From contig CAJTNR010000009.1 of assembly GCA_910577635.1 (NCBI GenBank), forward strand, positions 1 through 64,000: a stretch of DNA of 64,000 nucleotides, given 5' to 3'. The notes under the pieces are model-generated. The model was not told the DNA's origin and searched no databases. It saw only the letters and a program-made list of their open reading frames with translations. The DNA comes from an uncultured Vampirovibrio sp. Lineage in GTDB: Bacteria; Cyanobacteriota; Vampirovibrionia; Gastranaerophilales; Gastranaerophilaceae. Of the stretch, positions 33,151-42,701 are shown in pieces. Made by a program: the position numbers and the translations under genes. Position 1 is the stretch's first letter; every line of letters begins with the position of its first letter.

Positions 33151-34653
33151 TTATCTAAAAACCTTCCCTGCTTTGTACTTTTTGCAATAACTTATCAAAT
33201 CCCTTTTAATTTCAGGCGCAAGGATATACATTGTTATAATATTAGGAATGCTTACTGCTATCATCATAGCATCTGTAATATTAATAACAGAAGTTACATT
33301 CAAAAAAGAGCCTATAACAATAAAAGTGCAGTAGAAGAGCTGAAAAGCTATAATTCTTTTCTTTCCTTCACCAAACATAAATGTCCAGGCTTTTTGCCCG
33401 TAATATGCCCAAGAGATTAATGTTGAGAGTGCAAATAAGCACACAACAACCGATAAAACATACTTAAAGTAAGGAAAAACAGAACAAAAAGCGCTTGAAG
33501 TTACCTGAATTCCGACAACAGCATTGGATGAGTTGTCATAGGAGTCTGTTATAACAATAACAAAAGCAGTCAACAAGCACAAAAGCCCTGTTAATAAAGG
33601 TTCAATCAAAGAAACAAATCCTTGTGAAATCGGCTCTTTGGTTTTAACAGCAGCATAAGCAATTGGAGCAGAACCGGTCCCTGCTTCGTTTGTTTGAACG
33701 CTTCTTCTAAGACCCATGATTATTGTTCCTGCAATCCCGCCATAAATCGGAGCAGGAGCAAAAGCTTGTTTTAGAATTACCCCTATTGCAGCTGGAATTG
33801 AACCAAAATTAACTAAAATTACATATAATCCGCTGATAATATACAAAGCGCACATAAAAGGAACGATTTTTTCTGTAACACGTGCTATGCTTTTAATCCC
33901 TCCTACAGTAATAGCTCCCACGATAAGTGCTACAATAATTCCTATAATCCAGTTTTGACCATAAAAGAAACTATCGACACCGCCTGTAATATTAACGATT
34001 TGTTCTGTTGTTTGGTTGATTTGTATCATATTACCGCCTGTGAGCGCTCCTCCTATACAAAGAATCGCAAAAACAACGGATAAAACCCTTCCAAGTTTTC
34101 TCATTTTCTTTCTTGTTAATCCGTGTGCCATATAATGCATCGGACCGCCTGAAATGGTTCCATCCGGGTTGAATCTTCGATATTTAAGAGCAAGGGAAGC
34201 TTCAACAAATTTTAAGCTCATTCCAAAAACTGCGCCTACTACAATCCAAAAGGCAGCTCCCGGGCCTCCCATTGAAATTGCAATTGCAACTCCAGCGATT
34301 GAGCCCAATCCTATTGTTCCTGATAGTGCTGTAGCAAGAGCTTGAAAAGAAGAAACTTCACCGTCATTAGAGCTTGAATCTGTTGGTTTTCTTAAAACTT
34401 CAATTGAATGTTTTAATCCCCAGAATGCAATTCCTTGAAGATAGAAAGTGAAAAAGATTCCTGCTATAAGAATCCAGAAAATTATCAAAGGAACTTGTAC
34501 TCCAAAAAAATTGACAGAATAAAAAATAATAGATGCAATCTTATCTGAAAATGGTGCTACGTGTTTATCCATAAAAGCATCAATATTCATAGCCTGTGCT
34601 GTGTTTAAAAGTAAAAACAATGTTGTTAATAAAACATTCAAAAATCTATTCAT
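33151..34653 (-). CDS. Sodium:alanine symporter (AGCS family)
   Basis: A 500-residue polytopic membrane protein of the AGCS family, which takes up alanine or glycine with sodium. Family motifs are SSFQALATALSGTIGLGSIA, AISMGGPGAAFWIVVGAVFG and PDGTISGGPMHYM. The C-terminal region has the repeated helices IISWAYYGQKAWTFMFGEGK. About ten transmembrane helices plus an extra N-terminal hydrophobic stretch are predicted. GAGAGGGG lies 10 bases before the ATG; a TTG two codons upstream is a less likely start. No neighbour of related function is obvious. Confidence 0.93.
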   Translation of the reverse strand: MNRFLNVLLTTLFLLLNTAQAMNIDAFMDKHVAPFSDKIASIIFYSVNFFGVQVPLIIFWILIAGIFFTFYLQGIAFWGLKHSIEVLRKPTDSSSNDGEVSSFQALATALSGTIGLGSIAGVAIAISMGGPGAAFWIVVGAVFGMSLKFVEASLALKYRRFNPDGTISGGPMHYMAHGLTRKKMRKLGRVLSVVFAILCIGGALTGGNMIQINQTTEQIVNITGGVDSFFYGQNWIIGIIVALIVGAITVGGIKSIARVTEKIVPFMCALYIISGLYVILVNFGSIPAAIGVILKQAFAPAPIYGGIAGTIIMGLRRSVQTNEAGTGSAPIAYAAVKTKEPISQGFVSLIEPLLTGLLCLLTAFVIVITDSYDNSSNAVVGIQVTSSAFCSVFPYFKYVLSVVVCLFALSTLISWAYYGQKAWTFMFGEGKKRIIAFQLFYCTFIVIGSFLNVTSVINITDAMMIAVSIPNIITMYILAPEIKRDLISYCKKYKAGKVFR

Positions 34654-34776
34654 TATCAATAAACCCCTCTCTTTTTCGGGCTAAACCATTCTAGCACATA
34701 AATTTTAAAAAATTAGAAAATAAATTAATAATTTAACATTTTGTAAATTTTTTGCTTTTATATTATTCTTATTATT

Positions 34777-35544
34777 ATGAAATTGATTTTTAAATTTTTG
34801 CTGGTTTTTTGTTTTCTAACAACAAGCGCTCTATGCAGGGAACTAAAGTTTATCCATATTACAGATATTAACCTCAACACCAGTAATGCGGTTGGTTTGC
34901 TTCGAACAATTAAAGAAATTAATTCTTATTCAGATATCGACTTTGTAGTTTTTGGGGGTAATAATATCTCAAAAACAAATATTGATAACCTTAATACTTT
35001 TTTATATTTACTTAAAAAAGTCAACAAAAAAACCTATGTCCTGCTTGGGTCAAGCGATGTTCTTGCATCAAATGGAATTGATAAAAAGTATTATTTAAAA
35101 AGAGTGAATAGAGCCCGTTTTTTCAACCACAGTTTAAAACCTAACTATGTTTTTACAAAAAAAGACTGCGTTTTTGTTGTCATGGATGGATCCAAACAGT
35201 ATTTTCAATCCTCAAACGGCTACTATAATCAAGAAGAACTTCGTTTTTTAGATAAAACACTTAATAAGTACAAAAACAAAAACGTTGTAATCCTGCAGCA
35301 CTTCCCTATAACCCAAACTAATTCCCAATGGCTTCAAACTCCAAAGGTTGAGGAGTATTATAAGGTATTAAAAAAGTATAATAATGTTAGAATGATTGTT
35401 TCAGGGCATTATGGATATAACGAAGAACAAAAAATTGATGGTATTTATCATATAATTACTGAAAGTTACTCTAAAAACCACGCTTATAAAATTATTCGAA
35501 TCGATTTTGACGATGACTTCACTGCAACCTCTTTAATTAAATAG
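34777..35544 (+). CDS. Exported metallophosphoesterase-like protein with altered metal-site motifs
   Basis: A 255-residue protein with a signal peptide (KLIFKFLLVFCFLTTSALC). The calcineurin-like phosphoesterase fold is recognisable, but canonical motifs are altered: D-x-H is replaced by HITDINLN, GDxxD by VVFGGNNIS, and GNHD by YVLLGSSDVL. QHFP and the SGHYGYN version of GHxH remain. The loss of several metal ligands suggests weak or changed catalysis, or a binding role in the periplasm. A TATTAT about 10 bases before the ATG could be the -10. It is upstream of glnA in the same direction (79-base gap). Confidence 0.75.
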   Translation: MKLIFKFLLVFCFLTTSALCRELKFIHITDINLNTSNAVGLLRTIKEINSYSDIDFVVFGGNNISKTNIDNLNTFLYLLKKVNKKTYVLLGSSDVLASNGIDKKYYLKRVNRARFFNHSLKPNYVFTKKDCVFVVMDGSKQYFQSSNGYYNQEELRFLDKTLNKYKNKNVVILQHFPITQTNSQWLQTPKVEEYYKVLKKYNNVRMIVSGHYGYNEEQKIDGIYHIITESYSKNHAYKIIRIDFDDDFTATSLIK

Positions 35545-35623
35545 ATATTAAGTTTGTATTAAAAAAACTTCTTTTTTTTATTTTTTAATATAGAATGAGA
35601 AAAGTTATTGAAGGAGGAAAAAG

Positions 35624-36955
35624 ATGACAACTACCAAAGAAAAAATTGCAAAATTATGCGAGGAAAACAACGTTGGAATTATTAGACTACAGTTCTGCGA
35701 TATTAACGGAACAATTAAAAACCTGTCTTTGCCAATAAGCCAGCTCGATAAGGTTTTGAATAATGAAATCATGCTGGATGGCTCATCAATTAAGGGTTTT
35801 AGAAGCATCGAAACTTCGGATATGTACTTTTTTCCGGACCTTGATACCTTTACAATTCTTCCCTGGTGCGAAAGAGATGGGGAAAACGTTGCAAGAATTA
35901 TTTGTGATATTCATAATGCAGATGGAACTCCCTTTGAAGGATGCCCGCGCTGCAACCTTAAAAGAATGCTTGAAAGAGCACGAAAACTTGGCTATAGCAT
36001 GAATGTCGGTCCTGAGGCAGAGTTTTTCATCTTCAAATTAGATGAAAAAGGAGACCCTACAACAATTCCCCACGATTCAGCAGGTTACTATGATGCAGCC
36101 CCTGTTGATATGGCAGAAGATATAAGACGAGATATCGTCCAAACTTTAGAAGCAATGGACTTTGAAATCGAAGCAAGCCACCATGAAGTAGCTAAAGGTC
36201 AGCATGAAATCGACTTTAAATACGCTGATGCCTTAACTACAGCTGATAATATTATTACCTTTAAGTATGTTGTTAAAAGCATTGCAAATGAATATGGGGT
36301 CCATGCTACTTTTATGCCAAAGCCGATTTTTGGAATTAACGGCTCTGGGATGCATTGCAACCTATCTTTATTTAAAGACGGAAAAAACATATTCTTCGCT
36401 CCTGAAGCTGATTTTCAACTATCCAAAGAAGCTCTTTATTCAATAGGAGGAGTTTTAAAACACGTTAAATCATTCACAGCAATTACTAATCCCATTGTTA
36501 ACAGCTACAAAAGATTAGTCCCTGGCTATGAAGCTCCGGTTTATCTTGCGTGGAGTTTAGCTAATCGCTCCGCTTTAATAAGAGTTCCTGCTAAACGAGG
36601 GATTGCTACAAGAATTGAGCTAAGATCTCCTGATCCTTCCTGCAATCCTTATTTAGCCCTTGCTGCAATCTTAGGAGCAATACTAGATGGAATTGAAAAT
36701 AAAATTGAACCTCCGACACAAGTTGAGGAAAATATTTATGAAATGACTCCTCGTGAACTAAAGAAAGCAAAGATTGATTCTCTTCCAGGAACATTAATCG
36801 AAGCAGTAGATTTACTTGAAAAAAACGAAGTTGTTAAGGATTCTTTAGGAGAGCATATACTCAATGAATTTGTAACATCAAAACATATTGAATGGGATAA
36901 ATATAGAACATATGTAACCGCCTGGGAACTTGACAGGTATTTAAGCAATTATTAA
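35624..36955 (+). CDS. glnA: Glutamine synthetase, type I-alpha
   Basis: A 443-residue enzyme making glutamine from glutamate, ammonia and ATP. Signatures are [20 protein letters not shown], the ATP-site region [12 protein letters not shown], and [13 protein letters not shown]. The length and the C-terminal [20 protein letters not shown] resemble the shorter GSI-alpha group of Firmicutes rather than the ~470-residue adenylylated GSI-beta. Control is therefore more likely by feedback or protein binding, by inference from the subgroup. GAAGGAGGAAAAAG precedes the ATG and a strong terminator follows. Confidence 0.96.
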   Translation: MTTTKEKIAKLCEENNVGIIRLQFCDINGTIKNLSLPISQLDKVLNNEIMLDGSSIKGFRSIETSDMYFFPDLDTFTILPWCERDGENVARIICDIHNADGTPFEGCPRCNLKRMLERARKLGYSMNVGPEAEFFIFKLDEKGDPTTIPHDSAGYYDAAPVDMAEDIRRDIVQTLEAMDFEIEASHHEVAKGQHEIDFKYADALTTADNIITFKYVVKSIANEYGVHATFMPKPIFGINGSGMHCNLSLFKDGKNIFFAPEADFQLSKEALYSIGGVLKHVKSFTAITNPIVNSYKRLVPGYEAPVYLAWSLANRSALIRVPAKRGIATRIELRSPDPSCNPYLALAAILGAILDGIENKIEPPTQVEENIYEMTPRELKKAKIDSLPGTLIEAVDLLEKNEVVKDSLGEHILNEFVTSKHIEWDKYRTYVTAWELDRYLSNY

Positions 36956-36961
36956 AAACTT

Positions 36962-36999
36962 AAAAAAACTGACAAAGATTAATATCTTTGTCAGTTTTT
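36962..36999. terminator. Bidirectional terminator between glnA and yidD
   Basis: AACTGACAAAGAT (36967-36979) pairs perfectly with ATCTTTGTCAGTT (36984-36996). A residues precede and T residues follow the stem, so it can end transcripts from both sides. Confidence 0.9.
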
Positions 37000-37002
37000 A
37001 AC

Positions 37003-37227
37003 CTACCACTTAAACTCTTTTGGGATTGGATCGTATCCTCCGGGATTATACGGATGGCATCTTAGAATCCTTTTAATTCCCAAATAAACCCCTTTTAACA
37101 CTCCGAATTTTTCAATCGCTTGATAAGTGTATTTAGAGCAGGTGGGTTCAAACCTGCAGACACTTGGAGTGAATTTTGAAAAGTATCTATAAATTGAAAT
37201 TAGTTTAAGACAGAGTTTTTTTAGCAT
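37003..37227 (-). CDS. yidD: Membrane protein insertion efficiency factor YidD
   Basis: A 74-residue protein that assists YidC/Sec insertion at the inner membrane. It shows the family pattern well: an amphipathic N-terminus, [20 protein letters not shown], then [19 protein letters not shown] and DPIP near the end. It usually lies in the rpmH-rnpA-yidD-yidC region, but here it is at the end of a different operon, overlapping the neuA-like gene by 23 bases. Confidence 0.93.
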   Translation of the reverse strand: MLKKLCLKLISIYRYFSKFTPSVCRFEPTCSKYTYQAIEKFGVLKGVYLGIKRILRCHPYNPGGYDPIPKEFKW

Positions 37228-37921
37228 TCTTTAGTTTTTCTTCAACCTTTATAAAATCTTCTATTGTATCAATATCAATCATTTTATCTGTGATATAAGC
37301 GCAGGGGTTTAAACCTATAAAGTCATTGGTTTTTTTGAATGCTTCATAAGTTAGTGCATAAAAAGCTCCATTTTCAGCTATTAAAGGACAATGTTCGGAT
37401 GTATCCTGCCAGCGGGGGCGTTTTCTATGGTCATAGAGGGGGGTGAGTTTATTATCAAGATTAATCCTCCACTTTGCTTGTGTTACTCCAAGTTTAAAAG
37501 CTGAAAAACAGCTGTCAAAACCCTCCTGTTCTTTTTGAAAAAAGTACTTTAGAGCACTATCAATATACTTTTCATCCCTCTCAGGGCTTGTTGGCTGCAA
37601 AAGGACAATATAGTCAGGTTTATAGTTATTAGACTCCAGTTTTTCAATTACCTGCACAAGAACAGGCGCTGTTTTTGTTGTATCCTGTGCCAGTTCTTTT
37701 GGACGAATGATAATATCTGCTCCAAAATTTTGCGCTGTAGATAGAATCTCTTTATCTTCGCTTGAAACAATAGTTTTTGTAATGAATTTTGATTTTTTTG
37801 AAGCTTCAATTGAGTAAGCAATTAAGGGTTTGTTTAAAATTAACTTTAAATTCTTTCTCTCAATTCTTTTAGACCCGCCCCTGGCTGGGATTATCGCAAG
37901 TATCTCTTTTAGTTTTTCCAC
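37205..37921 (-). CDS. Acylneuraminate-type cytidylyltransferase
   Basis: A 238-residue nucleotidyltransferase of the NeuA/PseF/LegF family, which activates a nonulosonic or related acid sugar with CTP for surface glycans or flagellin. The signature [20 protein letters not shown] starts at about residue 9. [20 protein letters not shown] is the second motif, and the C-terminal region ends with an [14 protein letters not shown] loop. The exact sugar (sialic, pseudaminic, legionaminic) cannot be told. No NeuB/C homologue is in the window. Its start overlaps the ATP-grasp gene and its end overlaps yidD. Confidence 0.88.
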   Translation of the reverse strand: MEKLKEILAIIPARGGSKRIERKNLKLILNKPLIAYSIEASKKSKFITKTIVSSEDKEILSTAQNFGADIIIRPKELAQDTTKTAPVLVQVIEKLESNNYKPDYIVLLQPTSPERDEKYIDSALKYFFQKEQEGFDSCFSAFKLGVTQAKWRINLDNKLTPLYDHRKRPRWQDTSEHCPLIAENGAFYALTYEAFKKTNDFIGLNPCAYITDKMIDIDTIEDFIKVEEKLKNAKKTLS

Positions 37922-38952
37922 TTCTTTTTTGCCTCATAGAACTCATCTAGTTCATAATCAAGTTCAATTAATTTTTTTTCAAGTGCATTTTTTGTTTTTG
38001 CTGTAATAAAATCAATTGAATCTCCCTGTTTTATTGTTAGCGCATATAAAGTTTGAGGATTGAATTTGTACTTAAGAAAAACATCCCCGAGAACAATGCT
38101 GTTAAAAACATCAATCCAGCTAAAATCATAGGCTTCAAGGAAATAGTTAACGCTATGGTCATCAAAAAAGTTTTTATAGCTCAATAAGTAAATATTACTG
38201 TACCTATCTATAATGCAATCAAACCCCAAAACTCCAATGTATTCATTATTCTTTTCAACAAGAGCATTAATTGTCGGATTAACTATGCTATTAATAATTT
38301 TTTCCTTAGTTTCCTCATTAATAAAGTCAGGATTAAATAAAGAAATACTATCTCCATATGTTGCATTTACTCCGATAATTTTTGCACTGTAACCATCAGT
38401 TAAAGTCCAAATAGTAAAGCTTTTTCCTTCGATATAATCCTCCAATAAAACCCTCTCATTTCCCCCTTGAAACAGTTCGTTTATAATTTTTAAACCATAA
38501 GAATAAGTCTCAATAAACTTTGTACCTTCAAGAGCGGTTGCAATATCAGGTTTTATTGCAACTACTGTGGAAGCTTTAATATAATCAAGCGCTTGTTTAG
38601 GGTTTTGCGCAATTGTAAACTTAGGAGTTTTAATTCTATTTTTATACGCAAACTTTTTAGCTTCAAATTTAGAAGTTGTAATTAAAGCAGCATCTTTATC
38701 AGGGGAAAAAACGCTGATGTTTTTAGAACTCAAAAGCTCTCCTAAACCTTGGATTATATAGTTATTATCAATTATTAAAACAAAATCGATAATATTAGCG
38801 CTGCAAAACTCTATGATATCTGTAAAATCATTAAAAAAAACTGCATTAGTGCAATTTGGATTATCGCAAAAAACAATATCGTCTTTGTTTTTCGAAAATA
38901 AATCAAAAAACACTTTTGTGCTATAATTATTACCTAGGATTAAAATTCTCAT
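37909..38952 (-). CDS. PurD-like ATP-grasp ligase of unknown substrate
   Basis: A 347-residue protein resembling phosphoribosylamine-glycine ligase in layout: RILILGNNYSTKVFFDLF at the start, KNISVFSPDKDAALITTSKF before the ATP-grasp domain, and VLLEDYIEGKSFTIWTLTDG inside it. It is shorter than PurD (about 420), and the segment after the ATP-grasp core, where PurD binds its substrate and metal, is replaced by LLSYKNFFDDHSVNYFLEAY. It is therefore probably a paralogue with another acceptor. It overlaps the cytidylyltransferase gene by 13 bases, suggesting a shared surface-sugar or cofactor pathway. TGC-TATAAT ends 6 bases before its ATG. Confidence 0.75.
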   Translation of the reverse strand: MRILILGNNYSTKVFFDLFSKNKDDIVFCDNPNCTNAVFFNDFTDIIEFCSANIIDFVLIIDNNYIIQGLGELLSSKNISVFSPDKDAALITTSKFEAKKFAYKNRIKTPKFTIAQNPKQALDYIKASTVVAIKPDIATALEGTKFIETYSYGLKIINELFQGGNERVLLEDYIEGKSFTIWTLTDGYSAKIIGVNATYGDSISLFNPDFINEETKEKIINSIVNPTINALVEKNNEYIGVLGFDCIIDRYSNIYLLSYKNFFDDHSVNYFLEAYDFSWIDVFNSIVLGDVFLKYKFNPQTLYALTIKQGDSIDFITAKTKNALEKKLIELDYELDEFYEAKKKWKN

Positions 38953-38958
38953 AGAATT

Positions 38959-38967
38959 ATTATAGCA
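38959..38967 (-). promoter_or_regulatory. Extended -10 promoter of the ATP-grasp operon (leaderless)
   Basis: TG-C-TATAAT on the minus strand ends 6 bases before the ATG at 38952. Confidence 0.6.
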
Positions 38968-38980
38968 TTATTATAAAAAG

Positions 38981-38989
38981 TGTTATAAT
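38981..38989 (+). promoter_or_regulatory. Extended -10 promoter of the gene at 39013
   Basis: TG-T-TATAAT lies 23 bases before the TTG start, followed by the ribosome site AAAGGAG. It is back to back with the minus-strand promoter at 38959. Confidence 0.6.
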
Positions 38990-39012
38990 AAAAAATTATA
39001 AAGGAGTTTATT

Positions 39013-39501
39013 TTGGATAATCAAGAAGATAATAACCAGCAATCAGATTCTTTAGAGTTTGTAACTTCCAAAGACCCTCAAAAAAAGCCCAAAGAAGAAC
39101 TGCTTGAGGATTTATCAGTCTGGGAAGAACTTAAAGATGACAATTCGGTTGTTAAGAAGTATCTTTTTTATATTTCAAAAGACTTTATTCCATTATTAGA
39201 TAAAATGAACAAAAACGAAAGAAGTGCATATATTAACGATGCAATCCAGATAAAGCTCGATTTTCTTAGTGAAAAAAAGAAAAAAATGAAAAAAATTGAA
39301 GCTTTGATTCATCTTATAATAATTTTAACAGTAATTATCCTCTCTGCTCCCTATGCTCTTTTGCTTGCAAATAAAACAATCATGATGACTTTTGATAATT
39401 ACAAATATTCACAGGATAACTTCGAAAAACTTTACAAAAATCATATTGAAAAAAGCAAATTCTACTTAAAATCTCTTGATTATAACAAAAAGAAAAATTA
39501 A
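39013..39501 (+). CDS. Single-pass membrane protein of unknown function
   Basis: A 162-residue protein starting at TTG, set by AAAGGAGTTTATT. A charged N-terminal half (about 1-90, ending [11 protein letters not shown]) is followed by one transmembrane helix ([20 protein letters not shown], about 97-116) and a basic C-terminal tail. No family recognised. It is convergent with the fliN-like gene and shares a TTAA at the stops. Proximity to flagellar genes is suggestive but it lies on the opposite strand. Confidence 0.7.
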   Translation: MDNQEDNNQQSDSLEFVTSKDPQKKPKEELLEDLSVWEELKDDNSVVKKYLFYISKDFIPLLDKMNKNERSAYINDAIQIKLDFLSEKKKKMKKIEALIHLIIILTVIILSAPYALLLANKTIMMTFDNYKYSQDNFEKLYKNHIEKSKFYLKSLDYNKKKN

Positions 39502-39920
39502 TTAACTGTATTAAGATTTGTACTTGTAACCCTTACTCCAAATTTATCCTCAATTACAATAACTTCACCTTTTGCTACTAGTTTTTCATTAACGAATATT
39601 TCAACCTGTTCCCCTGCGATTTTATCGAGTTCTACAATTGAGCCTGTTTCTAAATCCATTACCTGTTTAATAGAACTTTTAGTTCTTCCCAGCTCCACAC
39701 TAACATGCATTGAAACATCCTGCAGGATATCAAGGTTTTTTTTAATTGTTCTATTTTGTACATCCTTATCAAATTTTTGAAACCTCACAGGACGAACCGA
39801 AACAAGCTCTTGAGGATTTGAGGGCTGATTATCTTCTAAATTTACCTCAACCGGCTCAATCGCAAGCGGTTTTTGAGTTTGTATATTTTCTTGTTCTTGA
39901 TTTTCGTTTTCTTGTTCCAT
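39498..39920 (-). CDS. fliN: Flagellar motor switch protein FliN-like
   Basis: A 140-residue protein with a glutamine/glutamate-rich N-terminus (about 1-55) and a C-terminal SpoA domain. The domain begins [19 protein letters not shown] and continues with [34 protein letters not shown] and [11 protein letters not shown]. This is the C-ring protein that sets rotation direction with FliM and FliG. It lies 9 bases downstream of fliL in the same operon. FliM is not in the window. Confidence 0.9.
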   Translation of the reverse strand: MEQENENQEQENIQTQKPLAIEPVEVNLEDNQPSNPQELVSVRPVRFQKFDKDVQNRTIKKNLDILQDVSMHVSVELGRTKSSIKQVMDLETGSIVELDKIAGEQVEIFVNEKLVAKGEVIVIEDKFGVRVTSTNLNTVN

Positions 39921-39929
39921 TTTTTTCTT

Positions 39930-40541
39930 TTATTGAATTATAAACTGACCAAAACTTACTCTTAAAACTTCTCTTTGTCCATCGAATATTCCATTTATAG
40001 TTTCTAGAATCTCTTCTTTTGCAATTTCTTTACCTGTAGGAGTGGATAGTTCATCGCTTGTTTTATTCGATAGGATAGAAATAACAGCGTCCCTTATCGC
40101 GGGTTTATATCGCTCCATTTCAGCAATAATAAGAGCATTATTATCAACAGGAGCAGCTCCATGGCCCTGGGCTTTAGCGGGTTGGTCTAAAAGAGCTGTT
40201 TCTTCTTCTGTTTTTGATAGTTCTATTGCAACACTGACTTTTAAGTATCTTCTTTGATTAGAATCAACAAGATTGAGGATAAATTCTCCTAAATCCAGAA
40301 GAATTCCTTCCTGTTTAACTTCGTCTTCTTCTGATAGTTCCTCTTGTTCTTGATCAGGGAAAAACTTCTTTAGTTTTTTTTCAAACGAATTATCAAGAAG
40401 AATATACATTATAACCATTGAAATAATTAAAACTACAATTATAACTGCGTTATTTAGAATCATCATAGTATTAGAACTAAGTTCAATTGGTTTTTTTTGA
40501 TTAGGATTTTTACTATCTTTATCATCTATGGGTTTTGTCAT
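39930..40541 (-). CDS. fliL: Flagellar basal body-associated protein FliL
   Basis: A 203-residue protein with a short cytosolic N-terminus, one transmembrane helix (NNAVIIVVLIISMVIMYILL, about 30-49) and a periplasmic FliL domain. Typical features are LDLGEFILNLVDSNQRRYLK, VAIEL and the C-terminal NGIFDGQREVLRVSFGQFII. It supports the stator around the motor. Its ATG overlaps the stop of the upstream exported protein (TAATG), and fliN follows. Confidence 0.9.
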   Translation of the reverse strand: MTKPIDDKDSKNPNQKKPIELSSNTMMILNNAVIIVVLIISMVIMYILLDNSFEKKLKKFFPDQEQEELSEEDEVKQEGILLDLGEFILNLVDSNQRRYLKVSVAIELSKTEEETALLDQPAKAQGHGAAPVDNNALIIAEMERYKPAIRDAVISILSNKTSDELSTPTGKEIAKEEILETINGIFDGQREVLRVSFGQFIIQ

Positions 40542-41491
40542 TATTTGCTCCTTTTGAAAAATTTCGTTTTAATTGTAGATGCACCTTGTTTTGTTTTATT
40601 AGCTGCTTTTGTAATTCCCTTTTTGGTTTTATTGCTAACTGTTACGATACCATCTTTTGTGTTGTTTGTAAATTCAATTATATTTTCCTTTGTATCTTCC
40701 TTAAGTTTTTCACTATCCCACTTCTGACGCTCAATTTCTGATAATTCTTTCTTTACACCGATATTGTGCTTATCTTTTGCATACTGTTTAATATTCTCTC
40801 TTGTGATAGCTGTCGGAGGTTCAACGTAGTATTGATTCAAGAGTTTCATTTTAACATTATAAGCAATATCAGGACTAATATACTTAGAATACTCTTTTAA
40901 TCTTAACATTCCTTCGTAGTTGTTAGATATTGTTGTATCTAAATTTTTCATCTTATTATTTCTTATATTTTTAGCATAAATGCTCTCCCACAGTACAATT
41001 TCTCGATTAACATCAACAAAAGCGCAGTAAACACTGACCCTGTGTGTTGGGTTAACTACATCAAAACCGGAAATATTAAGTGTATTCCATAGGGTGTTTT
41101 TTAGAAAATCCCTCTGGACATCAACTGAGCTCACTACAACAACGAGTTTTTTAACTCCAATGTTTCTTGCAATTTTTTTAAGAAGAGTAAAATCAAGATT
41201 ATATCCTTGATTCAGACCCTGAAGAGCTTCTAAGTCGTATTGTCTCAAGCCCGCTTTTTTTAGATTTGCTGCTGCAATATCAACAGGAACAACAGATACG
41301 TTTTTATCCATCAGTTTTCCTCTTATATCAACAGCAAAAAACTCAGGGGTTCTAAAGTAAGCGTTGTAATAGTTTACAGGGGTTAATAGAGTGTCTGTTA
41401 TAATTCCTATTTTTTCAAGAGCAAAACAAGAACTGTTTATAAAAAACAGAAACAAAAAAACTATACTTTTTTTTATAATTCCCCTTATCAT
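40541..41491 (-). CDS. Exported protein of unknown function in the fliL-fliN operon
   Basis: A 316-residue protein with a signal peptide (SIVFLFLFFINSSCFALE). The first ~210 residues contain an alpha/beta-like region with KKLVVVVSSVDVQRDFL and VNREIVLWESIYAKNI, resembling periplasmic domains that sense or assemble, but no named family. The last ~80 residues are a lysine/threonine-rich helical tail with a repeated NKTK(K/Q)G pattern. Translational coupling to fliL suggests a lineage-specific flagellar component. Confidence 0.7.
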   Translation of the reverse strand: MIRGIIKKSIVFLFLFFINSSCFALEKIGIITDTLLTPVNYYNAYFRTPEFFAVDIRGKLMDKNVSVVPVDIAAANLKKAGLRQYDLEALQGLNQGYNLDFTLLKKIARNIGVKKLVVVVSSVDVQRDFLKNTLWNTLNISGFDVVNPTHRVSVYCAFVDVNREIVLWESIYAKNIRNNKMKNLDTTISNNYEGMLRLKEYSKYISPDIAYNVKMKLLNQYYVEPPTAITRENIKQYAKDKHNIGVKKELSEIERQKWDSEKLKEDTKENIIEFTNNTKDGIVTVSNKTKKGITKAANKTKQGASTIKTKFFKRSK

Positions 41492-41632
41492 ACTACTAGA
41501 ATTATCGACTATATTCTTATCTTTTCAAATCATATATTTGATTGATTTTTTTGACAAAATTTAAATTTTCATTAAATAAATTCTATAAAAGACCGAAAAA
41601 AATAAAGGATAAGTATATTAAAAAGAGTCCCA

Positions 41633-42118
41633 ATGGCTTTTCACTACAGACTACAAAAGATTCTAGATCTTAGAATAAGAAAAAAAGAAGAACAGCTTCA
41701 AGTTGTTATTAAAGCGCAAGAAGAAGTTGATAGAATCGAACTTTTGATAATTAAAAACCTAGATCAAATTAAAAGCCTTACTGCTCAAATGAGACAGGCA
41801 AGCCCTATGATGTATGATCAGTATGACAAATTTATAAAACACCTGTGGGAAGAAGATTCTAAGCTAAAAACCCAAAAACAGGAGGCTTTAGATAATCTTA
41901 ACAAAGAAAAAGAGGTACTAAGAATTAAAGAACAGGAAGTTAATGTATTAGAAAAGCACAAAGAGAATCAAAAAGAAGATTATATTAAAGAACAAAAAGC
42001 ACTTGAGCTAAAACAGCTGAATGAAATCGGATCTCAAAAATATTTTATTCGAAACAAAGAAAAAATAGATCAAGAAGAACTAGAGGAACTAAATGCCCTT
42101 AGAAATTCAAAAAAATGA
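41633..42118 (+). CDS. fliJ: FliJ-like coiled-coil protein (locus A)
   Basis: A 161-residue protein that is almost entirely coiled coil and starts FHYRLQKILDLRIRKKEEQL, the usual FliJ opening. FliJ is the export chaperone and stalk-like subunit of the flagellar type III ATPase complex. A second FliJ-like gene lies at 51016. The next gene begins inside its 3' end (26-base overlap). An AAAGGAT lies about 20 bases before the ATG, so the ribosome site is not ideal. Confidence 0.78.
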   Translation: MAFHYRLQKILDLRIRKKEEQLQVVIKAQEEVDRIELLIIKNLDQIKSLTAQMRQASPMMYDQYDKFIKHLWEEDSKLKTQKQEALDNLNKEKEVLRIKEQEVNVLEKHKENQKEDYIKEQKALELKQLNEIGSQKYFIRNKEKIDQEELEELNALRNSKK

Positions 42119-42701
42119 ATATAATTACACCCCCAAAGCCTGCAAGAAAGCTCCTATGGGCAATTTTTGCGATATAAAAGTAAAAATGATGGATTTAATT
42201 GATAACTTAATCAACAAAAAAGAAGAGCTGAGTTTAGATGATAGAATTAATGAAAAATTCCTCAATCTTGATTTTGGAAGCGAATTTGATATTGATGCAG
42301 CGAAAATTGGCGTTAATGATGCAATTTTCTTTGTTAATTTATTAAATCAAAACAACTTAATTGACTATAAAGTAGAAGATAATAAACTTAGTGTTTCTTT
42401 AGATAATAAAACAATAAATGCTACTAATTCTTTGCTTAATCTATTAAAAACTTCTTATGATTCAAAAAAAGCAGTAAGACTGGACTTTGATTCTAATGTT
42501 ACGGTTATTATAAAACTGGATAACAAAGGAAAAGTGCAGGCACATTTTATCCCTGGGAATAAAGAATGTGAAATGTATTTAAAAAACAATATTCCAGCCC
42601 TTAAACAAACCTTTGAGGAAGAAGGGATAAACTATTCCTATCTTGGATATTCCAATTCAAGAAACAGACAGAAAAAATCTAGAAAGGGTAAAGAACAATG
42701 A
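42093..42701 (+). CDS. FliK C-terminal-like protein (locus A)
   Basis: A 202-residue protein. The C-terminal half (AVRLDFDSNVTVIIKLDNKG, KVQAHFIPGNKECEMYLKNN, then IPALKQTFEEEGINYSYLGY) has the pattern of the flagellar hook-length control (Flg_hook/FliK) C-terminal domain. The long FliK N-terminal ruler region is replaced by about 80 residues with two cysteines. GAGGAACTAA precedes the ATG within the fliJ-like gene. It is followed by a rod/hook gene with an ATGA overlap. It may control rod rather than hook length, or secretion switching; inference. Confidence 0.65.
   Translation: MPLEIQKNEYNYTPKACKKAPMGNFCDIKVKMMDLIDNLINKKEELSLDDRINEKFLNLDFGSEFDIDAAKIGVNDAIFFVNLLNQNNLIDYKVEDNKLSVSLDNKTINATNSLLNLLKTSYDSKKAVRLDFDSNVTVIIKLDNKGKVQAHFIPGNKECEMYLKNNIPALKQTFEEEGINYSYLGYSNSRNRQKKSRKGKEQ

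Noticed and set aside
33049..33420. A 123-residue open frame on the plus strand across repressor B and the AGCS gene
   Set aside because: It overlaps two supported minus-strand genes and has no family motif or start signal.
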